A DNA stretch of 64,000 nt, taken from positions 5,332,001 to 5,396,000 of the forward strand of contig CANUEZ040000107.1 in NCBI GenBank assembly GCA_948099385.1. Direction: 5' to 3'. The notes under the pieces were generated by a model. That model saw nothing but the letters and a program-made list of their open reading frames with translations. It ran no database searches and was not told the DNA's origin. The first letter of the stretch is position 1. Every line of letters starts with the position of its first letter. A program made the translations under genes and the position numbers. Source of the stretch: Fasciola hepatica (Eukaryota; Platyhelminthes; Trematoda; Plagiorchiida; Fasciolidae). Positions 23,063-33,251 of this stretch are shown here, piece by piece.

Positions 23063-23734
23063 AGTGAAATGCTGTCTACCAAGCCGTCGTCGATAATGGG
23101 TTGGCCATATACTCCGGCAATCAGCCATGAGACTACCTAGTGCAGTGTGCGGGATGGTGCTGTCGCGATGGGGGTCAACTGAAAACATGGATCAGTACCG
23201 TCGAAAAAGAACTGAAGTGCTTGAGACCATGTGCGGTCGTCGACACTAAAAGCAAAACTGGGGCACGGTTTATACTGAGCTCGCATCTAACCACCGTATA
23301 GTCAGTGATACCCTCTAGCGTAAGAATCGTGGAAAATTAAGGTACAGACCAACACCGAGGACAACAGAGGAGTTGCATCCTAAGTTATTATTAGAACATT
23401 CACTCAAACCTTTTTTCAGTGTTCTGCAAGAAGGCTAGGCTTCGGATCTTAAACTGATTAAACTTCGGAAAAAGGGACCTTTGCGTTCGAGTAACCGCAA
23501 ACTAGCTAACAGATGCCGTTGATAAGACGAATGGAATTCTGACCTGCCGGTCAGGGCAGCGAACCACAGGAGTTTGCAAAGCCAACTTTCTGGACGGCAA
23601 TTTTTCATAAACATGGATGAGCTAGGTTAGGAAACAAATTCGATGAGATGCTCTTCGATGAAGACTATGACAAGTTAGCTCGATGAAGCTTTGTTGCTCT
23701 GTACCGAGTTACTATATTTTGTTTACAATGTCGA

Positions 23735-23735
<1 letters not shown>
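23063..23735. other. Nothing recognised
   Basis: No open frame with a familiar motif and no splice-bounded exon. The first part may continue an RTE 3' region. Confidence 0.25.

Positions 23736-23812
<77 letters not shown>
23736..23812. repeat. (TA)n microsatellite, 77 bp
   Basis: An uninterrupted TA run of 77 bp, the longest simple repeat in the window. Confidence 0.98.
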
Positions 23813-23814
<2 letters not shown>

Positions 23815-23929
23815 CGGGCGAATCTAGATTCATGTGAGACAGCAGCCAGGTTTAGCTCATATGCTTGAAACCCCCGTCATCGATGTATGTTGCATCCAAC
23901 AGAATCGCAGTCCTAGCATTTGACTGATG

Positions 23930-24340
23930 CTTTCATCCAATCCCTCGGTGCAATTTCACTTACGCTATTCTAGGGAACTCGAGACTGCGGCTTCCGATCT
24001 TACTGGCGTTTGCATGGCAAATACTGATAGAGCTAAAGCCGCACTGCCAGACTGGAACTACACAGATAATCGGCTACGCAGAAAATTTCGTGCCAAAAAG
24101 CAGTCACATTCCGGTGAACTTAGCTTGTTCGTCGTCTAGGCGTATGCACCGACCAACTATAACCCAGATGCAATGAAAGAGTATTTCTGATTAGAGCTAC
24201 ACGAATTGTTACTTGACGCGAACCAGATGTGAATGACGCAAACGAATATCCAGTGGTGCGCAACCACTACTCCAACAATACACAGCAGCTGTTATGGTCT
24301 TAATCACTAGACGAGTCTCATCGACCAATTACCAATGAGA
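23930..24340 (+). mobile_element. LINE endonuclease fragment
   Basis: Broken plus frames read RELETAASDLTGVC, AYAPTNYNPDAMKEYF followed by LELHELLLDANQM (endonuclease core, about 24,140-24,230), then a worn end with CYGLNH. The APTN block is typical of endonucleases of RTE-related LINEs. No RT of the same type follows directly; the RT at 24,872 is CR1-like. Confidence 0.55.
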
Positions 24341-24480
24341 CGGACGGTGCACACCTGAACACGATCCAATGGATATCCGAATTTATTCAGAGAGTAAATT
24401 ATTATTGGCACGAGGAGCCTGGATCGTCAATAACTGATAACTCACAAGCATTTTACACATTCAAACGTCCAACACCGCTA

Positions 24481-24541
24481 GTCAGAGTCGAACCAGCGAC
24501 CCTCCGAATACTATGCATATGCTTTATCAGCTGAACCGGTT
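24481..24541 (-). mobile_element. tRNA-like sequence, probably SINE-derived
   Basis: On the minus strand CGGTTCAGCTGATAAAGCAT resembles a tRNA D-arm with A box. GCTGGTTCGACTCTGAC about 25 nt later carries a near-perfect B box. Acceptor and anticodon stems do not pair convincingly and no gene-like 3' end is seen, so a tRNA-derived repeat is preferred to a functional tRNA. Confidence 0.4.
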
Positions 24542-24871
24542 TGATTCCGGCTCGCGGTGTGGGCCTCTTAGGAACGAGGACTTTGAATTGGTTTTCCAAT
24601 ATCTATGATCCGGGCTCCTCCTGCCAATAACATTCAGTGAACAAAAATCTGAAATACCGCCTAGGATGAACGCGTGTAGGTGCAATCACACATCGCTCAA
24701 CTACAGCAAAAACCGCTGTAGCAAACGCTCGCCTTTGTAACATCGCTGTTTCTCTGATCATATAAACAGCCGGGAATTAGATTACGGGATAGGTGGTCCT
24801 CGCCAACAGAAGGTACAGCAAAATATGTTTAGAAACAGAACAACGTAGTGATTACCATTTAAGAAAAGAAC

Positions 24872-26405
24872 ATGGTTTGTAAACACCTTCAAAAATTACT
24901 TGACACGACTCGAGTACTTTCTGGTACTCAAGGGCTAAGGCCACATACATCGCCTGGCTTGGACGGGATCCATCCGCTAGTCCTTCGAGAACTAGCTGAA
25001 ATTATCGCGCCTCCACTCACGAGACTGTTTAACATTTCGATCGAACAAGGTAAACTATCATCCGAATAGAAAGAAGCCGTTGTCATTCCGATGTTCAAGA
25101 GCGGCGAAAAGGCGGAAGCTGCGAATTATCGCCCATTAAGTCTTACTTGTGTGGTAGGAAAGGTAATGGAACGCCTGGTTTCGACGCAACTGCAACAGTA
25201 CCTCGAAAGTCATGAGCTCTCAGCCACCAGAAGCGTGGATTCCGGAAAGGTCAATCTTGTCTGTCATCTGCTACCAGCACGTGAATACTGGGCACAAGCT
25301 AGAGAGGAGGGCCACCCTACGGACGTTACCTACGTTGATTTCTGCAAAGCTTTCGACAAAGTGCCTCACAATCGATTGCTTTATAAGCTGAGATCGCTAG
25401 GAGTGGCAGAACAATTACTCACGTGGATCGAAGACGTCCTGAAAGGGAGTTCCTTCTCTGTGAAAGTGGCTTCGTCATGCTCTGAGTGGCATGAGGCCTC
25501 CAGCGGAGTGCTACAAGGCTCAGCTTTAGGCCCACTGCTGTTTGTAGCGTTTATCAACGACTTGCCACAAGAACTGGTGTCCCCCTGTCTGGTCTACGAT
25601 GATGATCTCAAAATCTGGCGAGTGATCAAAACGAGGGCGGATCACAAGGCACTACAAGCGGATTTGGGTACTCTAACAGTGGTCCAACTTGTGGGCTTTC
25701 CCAATCAATGTGGAAAAGTGTGCGCAGCTGCATCTAGGGAGACCGAGGCCTGAGGAAACCTACTCTTCAAGTAGCTATTCTTCCAATGTCCACCGCTGAA
25801 AGAGACCTAGGAGTGATAGTCATCTACGCTGAAAACTCGAAGGCACACTGACAAGGTGTGCGCCTTGGCATCGAGCATCCATGGTGCGATCCGTCGGACG
25901 TTTGGACAGATATCTTATGGTGCTTTTAAACTCATACATACCTCACACGTCCGTCCTCGACTGGAGTACGGCGGAGCGGCTACGTTTCCCTGCACGGCTT
26001 CTGAACTTGCGAGGCTGGGACGGGTGCAGAGAGCCGCCACTCATCTCGTTGCTGGACTAAGAAGGGTCAGTAACGACAGGCGGCTGGAGTTAACCGGTCT
26101 GTTCCCGGAGGCATATCGAAGAGTGCGAGGCGATCTGATATGCATCTGGCGAATACTCCGGGGTGAATTGGGCGCCGAGTTGCAGGCGTTATTTCCCTTC
26201 GTGGTCACTCGCGCACAAAGGGGTAATCGATGACGCTCATGAAGCTGCGGTCGACCGGGCTACCGTTGGTCTACCGTCTTTCCGGGAGGGCAACCAAACT
26301 GTGGAACTCATTGCCAGCTGACGTTTTGGAAGAGGACAACTACAATATTTTCAAAAGGAAACTGGATGTACATCTGATGGAGCGCTGGTGTGAATCACTG
26401 TCGTG
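24872..26405 (+). mobile_element. CR1-type LINE, RT and C-terminal region
   Basis: After an N-terminal segment (TSPGLDGIHPLVLRELAEII, one stop), an open 220-codon frame from 25,091 reads MFKSGEKAEAANYRPLSLTC, VTYVDFCKAFDKVPHNRLLY, SSGVLQGSALGPLLFVAFIN and VYDDDLKIWR. The last is the FADD box with Ala replaced by Asp. From 25,856 the C-terminal region gives SHVRPRLEYGGAATF and LVAGLRRVSNDRRLEL, then LWNSLPADVL near 26,310. The order is that of CR1-type LINEs. The endonuclease and ORF1 are missing and several stops occur; inactive. Confidence 0.88.
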
Positions 26406-26548
26406 AGGCTACAGCCAAGAGTGGATAGTGATGAGGCTCATACGGGAGGGGTTCCACTGTCTCTAATCCCGGAAACTTGGACAATATTCTCATAAAATGT
26501 AGCACTTTGGTGATAAACAGCAACTCACTGTCGTCCGAGTCGTCATCA

Positions 26549-26700
26549 CACCTGACTTATTGGGACCTTATGTGGTTTTCCGTCACCCCAAGTCTCAGGG
26601 TTTGGTTGCCGGTTGTGCGTAACAGTTCAGTGGGTCTCACTGGCTATGAGGCACACTCCTTCCACTATACACATGCGCAGGCATGTATTAGAAAAATGAG
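26549..26700 (+). repeat. Dispersed repeat R1, plus-strand copy
   Basis: ACTTATTGGGACCTTATGTG, CCAAGTCTCAGGGTTTGGTT and TGGGTCTCACTGGCTATGAG match the reverse complement of 22,920-23,062. The two copies share a flanking CACATGCGCAGGCATGTA / CATGCACAGGCATGTA word, which extends the family's right end to about 26,695. Confidence 0.7.
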
Positions 26701-27078
26701 TCAAGGTGTACTTTCCTGTTGCAAACCACTCTTAACATATTGGGTGAAATTCTCCAACGTAAATAGCATTATTAAAATAGTCCCTAGGGGATCCTCTGGG
26801 TATAAATGCTCTCTTTATGCCGACCGGGCTGATAAACTAGTGTTTCCTAATGAAATAGTTATTTCCCCGTTTTTAGAACTTTCCAAACCTAATGACACGA
26901 CATAAACCCAGCTCAAACTGTGTACTAAAAAACAGCTCCTCACATAACTTTGAACTAAAATCGCACCCCGGTGTCGACTGGGCATGTTCTGATATCTTTA
27001 CGTTATGAAATGAGCATAAACATATCTCCAAGAAAGAAATCGCGCTCCAGTACAGCAAAATATTTCCAGTCAACCTAC
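26701..27078 (-). other. HYPK intron, start only
   Basis: The donor GTAGGT at 27,078-27,073 (minus strand) opens it. No second HYPK exon encoding the UBA-like end was found between here and 23.5 kb, a region filled by CR1-type sequence and repeat R1. The intron is either longer than 3.5 kb or the gene is broken. Confidence 0.5.
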
Positions 27079-27318
27079 TATTAATTCCACATCTTCGTTC
27101 CTAACTTTGATTTTGAGCAGCTGCTTTTCCTTGTGCGCTTTAGATTCAGCACCTGCGTCACCCACCGTGCTTGAAACAGCGGTCAAAGCGTCAAGACCAA
27201 CCGTCAGTTCCTTTTCTTCGACGTAGTCCGTAACCCTTTCGAGATCCGCGGCCCCACGTTCATCATGTGTGGCTGGCCGCTTGGGCTTTTCCGACTCCTC
27301 GTGGTCCTCGGGTTCCAT
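27079..27318 (-). CDS. HYPK: HYPK homologue, first coding exon
   Basis: The ATG at 27,318 opens an 80-codon exon ending in Ile before a GTAGGT donor. Its order is an acidic start (MEPEDHEESEKPKRP), the core HDERGAADLERVTDYVEEKE, a small-residue helix, a lysine/glutamate-rich helix and VRNEDVELI. Animal HYPK has the same order, with AADLERVTDY as its most conserved word and a KKEDLELI-type block just before the UBA-like domain. HYPK binds ribosome-associated NatA (NAA10/NAA15), modulates N-terminal acetylation and has chaperone-like activity. The UBA-like C-terminus must lie in another exon and is not seen here. A CR1-type LINE ends 22 bp upstream of the ATG. Identity is firm; expression is not shown. 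Confidence 0.9.
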
Positions 27319-27639
27319 TACGACACAATATTCAAGGTCGGTTCAGTTCAGTTCAGTTCGGTTTGCACAGGACAGGTAATGGCCACGGCCAATCGAGTGT
27401 CCAGAATTCCTTCGATGGTATGCACACCAGTTATGCACCCACCACTGCCGAGTGTTTCCTCGAATCCCCGCTAAATACGAGGGGGAAACGGAAAGCCTCA
27501 TCGCACATCAACTGCGAGAGACATTATGCATCGTGAGCGTTCACTGAGACTGTATGCAATGAGGGAAAAAAGTCTATCAAAACATACTCCGGAAGAGCCA
27601 CAGTACTACCCGCCATCCATCTAGTTGATATACTCAAGG

Positions 27640-29800
27640 CTCACTACGAGGAAATATCTCGTACCACTTGCGGTCTAGGGCACCTTTGAAGGATTGGACT
27701 GTCTGCAGACCTACCATTTCACCAGGCAGACAGTTCCAACTGTTTACAACCCTGTTGCTGAAGAAGTGTGATCAAGCCATCAATCCAGATCGGGCTTTTA
27801 TCAACTTCTTTTCATGTCCCCTTGTTCTGGAGTCTACAGCCACTTGGAATAGACTATCTGGTCTAAGGCCAGAAAAGCCCTTCATTACCTTGAACGTTTC
27901 TATAAGATCTCCTCGACTTATCCTTTCCAACGAGAGAAGATTCAGGTCACAGGGTCTCTGCTCGTAAGTCTTACCCCTCTACCCTTCAACCATTCGCGGG
28001 GCGAGAAGTTGGACTTTCTCGAGGCAGGCGGCGTCCTTTTTGTAGAAGGGTGACCAAGCCTGCACGCTACCTTCTGAGTGAGGTCGTACTATAGCCATGT
28101 AAATAGGTACGAATACCTCCGGCTGCCGGCAAGACAAAACTGATCGCAGCCTAGCCCCCCCCCCTCCTCCACGAGCCTTATGCTCAGCAGTGTTGCACTG
28201 CTCTGACCGTTTGAAGTCATTGTTCATGATGACCCCAAGGTCTTTAACCTTACTGACTGACACTAAGGTGAATAGCCCTTGATTATGAGCGGCTGTTAGA
28301 CTCGCTTTTGACCTTGACAGCAAACGGTTTTTTTCAGCATTCAGTGTACCCAGTCCAGGACGGTAACTATTTCCCTGCCCAAGTGCAACGTACCCTCAGA
28401 AACGACAATCTTCACATCATCCGTAAAAACAAAGCTAGGCGATTAAAGAGCGGGTACCAGGTTGGTAAATACCAACAAGAACAGGACCCAGCTGTAGGTA
28501 TCGGTACACTTCCGACCTTCGCCATGAATCTCAACGTCCCTTGATGCAACACTCCTTTGTTGTACCGACGTTTCATTGTAAAACAAACATACAATTTTTG
28601 AACATCACCGCGCAATACAAAAGGTTGTCAATAAACCCTTCATTCAAGCACGGTCTCATCTTCTGATTTGGAGTGTCTTGGAATTATATCGGTCGGAACT
28701 AACTGTGGGAAACAAAACATTTTAGAAGCTTCCACGGCGTCACTCGGTACTTCGCTCAATGCAATCCAGTTCTGTTCAACGAATGGCTGTCAGACCGAAG
28801 TAAACTGAAGATATTGGCAAATATTGGCTCTTTGGCGCTCATTTCCTGATCACAAGAACAGCTAGCAACTGTGAGTTTGTGTCACACTTTTTGTTTCATT
28901 TAATTTTTTCTAATGTACATTCTTTTTTGGCCTTTTATCACGACACACTACTCCGCCCATCTTGGTTTGCTAGTGTCGTCTTAGATATTGTTGACATTAA
29001 TTTAGTGAAACATATAGACAGATTATTACGCTACAGAGCCCAGCAGGGATCCCTGAGATGCTCTACCGGTGACGTGCACCAAACTGAAGCACCCATCCTC
29101 CAGTTTGATGTAAAACTTCCTGTTGCAGAAGAAGTCCGCCAGCCAGTTATATACTGGCCCACCTATACTGAACGTCTCCAACTTGCGTGGCAAAAGACGA
29201 TGATTAATGGGGTCGAGCGCCTCACTAAGATCGAGATAGCATACCTCAACTTGCTTACCTTCTTTCGGTCGTCGAGTTACTTCATCTAAGAAGCACAGGA
29301 GATTGGTCAGAGAAGATCTATTTTTCAGATATCCATGCTAGGCGGGACTTAACATGGAGTGCTCCAGTAAGTGCTGCAGATATGGGCACGGATGATCTTC
29401 TCAAGGACGTTACATAGGATGCTAGTTAGGCCTACCGACCTGCGGTTATGCAGGGCCGACTTCGGTTCACTCTTGTGTAGTGCCACGACTACATTGACTT
29501 CCCAGTCCTGAAGCAGCTCACTCTGGTCCAACGAGGACCTGTTCAGCCTGCATGCCGATGGAGGTGTGATATCCGCCAACGGCTTGATGGAAGCTGGATG
29601 AATGCCGTCTGAGCCCGCTGACATGTGGCTGTTTAATGCCTGTAGGCCCTTACGCACGCTTTCCTCCGAGAGATTCACGTGGTTTACTTGGGGAGCATGA
29701 TGCACCAGAGCCAGATCTACTCTTACCCCACTACCTATCCTATGTACACTACAAAAGCATTCCCTCAGGTCGTCTGCTTTTGCCCTGATCATCGGTGACT
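27640..29800 (-). pseudogene. CR1-like ORF2: reverse transcriptase part
   Basis: From 29,792 the frame reads SEESVRKGLQALNSHMSAGS, DGIHPASIKPLADI, LLQDWEVNVVVALHKSEPKS and RRSVGLTSILCNVLEKII. A shifted frame then gives a worn LDLSEALDPINHRLL-like block near 29,220 and SQGSLLGSV near 29,050. After the repeat insertion the catalytic box appears as FTDDVKIV near 28,415, with Ala replaced by Thr. KDLGVIMNNDF and a C-terminal segment KKDAACLEKVQLLAPRMVEG follow. The enzyme would prime and copy element RNA at the target site; this copy cannot encode it intact. Confidence 0.82.
28493..29030 (-). repeat. Dispersed repeat R2 inserted in the LINE RT
   Basis: Removing this block rejoins the LINE blocks LLGSV and LGPVL. 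Similar words flank it (ACAGGACCCAGC left, ACAGAGCCCAGC right), consistent with a roughly 12-bp target duplication; CCCAGC alone is exact. Its core 28,545-29,020 is repeated at 46,308-46,783 with one substitution and no indel. The left 50 bp is only about 75-80% similar between copies. On the minus strand a TTGTA/TACAA hairpin is followed by TGAAACGTCGGTACAACAAA. No protein is evident. Strand is given by the inferred insertion polarity and is uncertain. Confidence 0.7.
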
Positions 29801-30006
29801 ATACCGTGGTCTCCAGTGAATAGTGGACCTTCGGCATTCTTTGCTGAGCCTTTCGGCTACACATAGCTGTAGAATTTTTTCGGCTATTGTCTTACAAGCT
29901 GGGCCAATTTCAGCAGAAATTCCCGCTTAGAAGTTCTCAGAAGGCTCACAGTCTCGTTTTTCAGCTTTGTATAGCGGTTACAGGCTAGCTGACTGCCGGA
30001 AGCTTT

Positions 30007-30964
30007 TTACTGGGTCCAGCAGTGTTTTCTACGCTTGATGGCCTTGGTTGTTGCAGCCTCCGACCACATGGGTTTGCCCTGTCCACTCCCTCGTTTCAAG
30101 TGTGCGAACTCTTCCTGTAGGGCAATCAAGGATCCCTCTATGGCTTGCCAGCACCCCTCGACAGTAGCCTCCTCTGACGTGTCCCGGGTCAAACCCATCG
30201 CCCTATTACAAAGCCTATCTATGTCCATACCACCGAAATATCTGACCAGCCTTGAGGGTGCCTTCGGTTGCTGCATGCATAGGACTATTTTGACACACAC
30301 GTGGTCACTCTTGCCCAGCGGTGCACAGTAATGCAGTCCAGACACATCGTTGGGTAAGTTCGTTTTTGCTAGCTCCAGCAAGGTTGGAAGGCATCCATTC
30401 CCTAATGTGCCAGTGGGACGCACTGGCATGCAGACATTCTAACTAGGTTTGCTCCTCCGATCCCGGCACGCAGACCTCAGCCACCCAGTCGATGTGCAGT
30501 AGATTGAAGTCACCCACTATGAGGGCCTTTTGTGTGTCCTTAACTAGTTCAGTCAAAGTCAGCAGTAAACAAACGTCCTCTTCGTGGTTAGTGCTTGGTG
30601 CCCAGTAGACACAGACGACGTTAACCCATCTGCCTGGAAGGATGATCGTAACTGCGCATAACTGGATTTGGCGAGTGCACATCTTGGTCTGGGACTCAAG
30701 GTGGTTTTTACCTGACCTAACGAGGATGGCTACTCCTCCAGGGCGATCGTGTTCTCTATCGTGCATATAGACTGCAAAACCGTTACTCATTAGGCCTGGC
30801 ACATGGCCTTCTTTAGAAAGCCACTTTTCCGTAAAGGCAAGTATTGACGCTTTGTGCTCCTCAGCAGTTTTGTCGAGCTCCGTCCGTTTGTTTCTTATTC
30901 TACACGCGTTTGTATGTACCACCACCCCCCTTGTTCCGCCATTTCGGTTCCTCTTATAATTCAC
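30007..30964 (-). pseudogene. CR1-like ORF2: endonuclease part
   Basis: Two open segments. The first (30,964-30,443) reads GVVVHTNACRIRNKRTELDK, ILAFTEKWLSKE, GGVAILVRSGK, VVCVYWAPSTNHEEDV and ALIVGDFNLLHIDW, the successive blocks of an apurinic-type endonuclease with the expected E and GDFN residues. The second (30,429-30,007) holds LGKSDHVCV, the SDH catalytic block, then the linker to the RT. A frameshift near 30,435 separates them. The enzyme nicks target DNA for target-primed reverse transcription. Confidence 0.85.
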
Positions 30965-30983
30965 TCCTGTCTGTTTCTCGGGC

Positions 30984-31280
30984 TCAAGGCTTGAGATGAC
31001 GACAAGTTTTCGCCTTAGTTGTCCTCACTGGTGTGCATGACGCCGGCTGACGATCCAGAACTTCCAACGACTCCCAATCCATCCCTGTAGGAAATGCAGT
31101 AACATCCGGGTTGGCAAGGGTCTCGCTGCCATCCACCTTCGGACAGTACTGCCAGTTTTCATCTTCCAGCACGCCGTCAATTACAGCTATTCCCAACCCC
31201 GCACGCGGCTTCCTTACTACTGTCGGAGTCGAGGCCTGAGAGCCCAGTACGGCATTCTGCTGAACCCGTTGGTTTCTCAC
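30984..31280 (-). pseudogene. Frame-shifted C-terminus of LINE ORF1
   Basis: A 98-codon frame overlaps the end of ORF1 by four bases and continues in the same direction. It has a proline- and charge-rich composition (VVRKPRAGLGIAVIDGVLED) and ends 20 bp before the endonuclease frame. It is most simply the original C-terminus of ORF1 cut off by a frameshift near 31,280; a separate short ORF is less likely. Confidence 0.5.
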
Positions 31281-32278
31281 CAGCGCTCCGGCTGGCCAAG
31301 CCAGGTTACCTCCGGAGCTAGACCGCCAGGCCTTACTCCGTGCTCGTCCGGCACAATCTGGTATCTGCCCTTGGTGGTGTTAGCCACTATTGCTGCTCTT
31401 GCCAGCTGTTTATCCCGGGTGGCCTCATCAGCGAACTCCATTAGGATAGGTCTCGCACGAAGTTTGCCTTTGTTCCCAAGTGGAGACTTCCATGTCCCCA
31501 CTCTGTGCACTCTTCTTAGAGTGGTAAGGTAAGGAACTCCTGCGATTCGCAGTATACCGTAGACCCTCACCCTACCTGTGTCCCGCCTGGCTTTCGATTC
31601 CCTCATAAAAGGTTCTTCCTGGTTTGGGATCAGGAGCCTGCTGCTTGTGGCCCTACCCATCGACAAGATTTGCCTTTGCAGGTCCGCCACCTTGTTTTCC
31701 AACACCAGAAGCCCGGGATCGGCAACTCTAGCTGGTCCATACTTCGCTATATTACAGTCGCCCTTCTTTTTGGGATGCCTTGCCCTTCTAGGCTTCTGCT
31801 CAGTCCACTGGCCCTCGTCGGTCTGCTTCAAGGGAGTTGGGGTAAAGACTGCATGGCAAGCTCTCGGTACTGGCCCACTCGCTCTGATTACAGTCCTCCC
31901 AGGTGTAGCCACTACTTCCGCAAACGACTTACGGTAACCTGATTGGGGTGGTTTGGGGCTTATGACTGAGGTACTTCTTGGTGGGCGTTGGTCCTGCCCT
32001 TGGGTCTGCAGTTTAAGGGCCAAACTGGCCGCGTCCTTGCGAGGAGCACAGACCCACCCAGCCCACGGGTTCTGTTTATAAGGGACGAAGATGCCCTTTG
32101 CTATTCCTGAACACCTTGGGGGAACCCACCTCTTGCATACCTCGCGCTCTAGAACATTTACCACAAGTTTTCCGCACTCAGGTGCAAAGCACGGGTCAGA
32201 AAAGCGTGTCATACCGAAAACCACAAAACGAGGGCGAAAACAGCTTAAGTGCTCTTTAAGCAAACACAAAATGAGCAC
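31277..32278 (-). CDS. LINE ORF1 protein, long intact frame
   Basis: 333 codons without a stop, the longest open frame in the window. Cysteine-containing N-terminal part (CFAPEC at about 30-35, VCKRWVPPRC at about 47-56), a basic middle, a short coiled-coil candidate LLVLENKVADLQRQILSM (about 190-207), and a conserved-looking RNA-binding fold candidate from RVRVYGILRIAGVPYLTTLR (about 236-255) to GRYQIVP (about 304-310). That layout, coiled coil followed by an RRM-like domain, is common in LINE ORF1 proteins, which coat element RNA. The start is the first Met of the frame and not otherwise supported. The RRM and coiled-coil calls are by eye. Confidence 0.7.
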   Translation of the reverse strand: MLILCLLKEHLSCFRPRFVVFGMTRFSDPCFAPECGKLVVNVLEREVCKRWVPPRCSGIAKGIFVPYKQNPWAGWVCAPRKDAASLALKLQTQGQDQRPPRSTSVISPKPPQSGYRKSFAEVVATPGRTVIRASGPVPRACHAVFTPTPLKQTDEGQWTEQKPRRARHPKKKGDCNIAKYGPARVADPGLLVLENKVADLQRQILSMGRATSSRLLIPNQEEPFMRESKARRDTGRVRVYGILRIAGVPYLTTLRRVHRVGTWKSPLGNKGKLRARPILMEFADEATRDKQLARAAIVANTTKGRYQIVPDEHGVRPGGLAPEVTWLGQPERW

Positions 32279-32296
32279 TCTGTCACTTTGCAGGTA

Positions 32297-33250
32297 AAGC
32301 CTGTTAACACAAAATACGAAAAGGAAAACTCCAAGCGAGAAAGGATAGCTTCAAAAACACCGAACACTACTCAGCAATACTACAAGGAGAATAAAAATAT
32401 TCTCCGGATGAAACGCACCTTCACCGCAATTCTGGTACGCTCAGTGACGTGAAATGAACTGGATTATTTCACGAAACTATTCAAAACCTCAAGTTAAGGG
32501 CAAGAGCACTTTGAATTCAAACCTCGCGGCACTCACCGGAGGTGATTTCTTTTTCGCAGAGATTGGTTAGCCCACGAAGATTTACGAGGACTGACAGGTC
32601 TGGCAACAATAGTTTTCGAGTGGTCCGGGTCCTGTTGTCAGAATGGCTGCGCAGTGTTGGAGAAGAGTCCTCCAAAGTTGCTATATATCCCTGATTTCTG
32701 GGGTCATTGTTCTTTTCAGTTTGAGTAGCTCCATTTTGATGACCTTGTAATGACCTCGATCTTTCTGAGAAAACGACCGTTTTCTAAACACTATTTTGGA
32801 TCCATTATCTCCATGACTTTTTCTGATGTTTGACATCGACCTCATAATTTTTTCGGTTGCGTACTTTTTACTGGACTGACTTTACCGAGGTTTCCGTGGA
32901 CCTCGGTTTTAGTCACTTTCACTTTTTATCTTTCGCCGATTGTACGCGCTAGCTGTCCGCTTTCTGCCTAGCCTTTGCTTTCGTTTTCCGTTCAGTGTAC
33001 GTATAGAACCGGTGCTGTTTTGGTGCCACGATATATAGAATACACCCTTGCGTCTGTAAACCGACTTGCGTCTCCTCTATTCGTCCAATAGAAGGGATCA
33101 CGTTGGTTTTTCGCCGCCAGACCGAATAGGAGACATTTTCACTTGCCGCGCTCGAATGTCTTCCATAACCTTACAACTTTCGTTTACGGAAGCGTTTGTG
33201 TGACTCGGAGTCCACTGAACTTCCCCCTCCTTCCTGCTTAGTTCATCCAT
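32297..33250. other. LINE 5' flank, nothing recognised
   Basis: May hold the 5' UTR of the CR1-like LINE, but no second copy is present to define its start. No gene-like ORF. Confidence 0.25.
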
Positions 33251-33251
33251 A

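Larger units (their letters stand above)
27341..32278 (-). mobile_element. CR1-like LINE, nearly complete
   Basis: On the minus strand the order is ORF1 (31,277-32,278), endonuclease (30,007-30,964), RT (about 29,800 to 27,640, interrupted by a repeat at 28,493-29,030), a C-terminal block TRGHEKKLIKARSG with VNSWNCLPGEMV, a 3' UTR and a terminal TGAAC-type repeat at 27,341-27,359. The 3' UTR end resembles that of the plus-strand LINE ending at 63,690. ORF2 has frameshifts and stops. SR1-like elements of schistosomes belong to this CR1 group; the exact family here is not determined. Confidence 0.85.
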
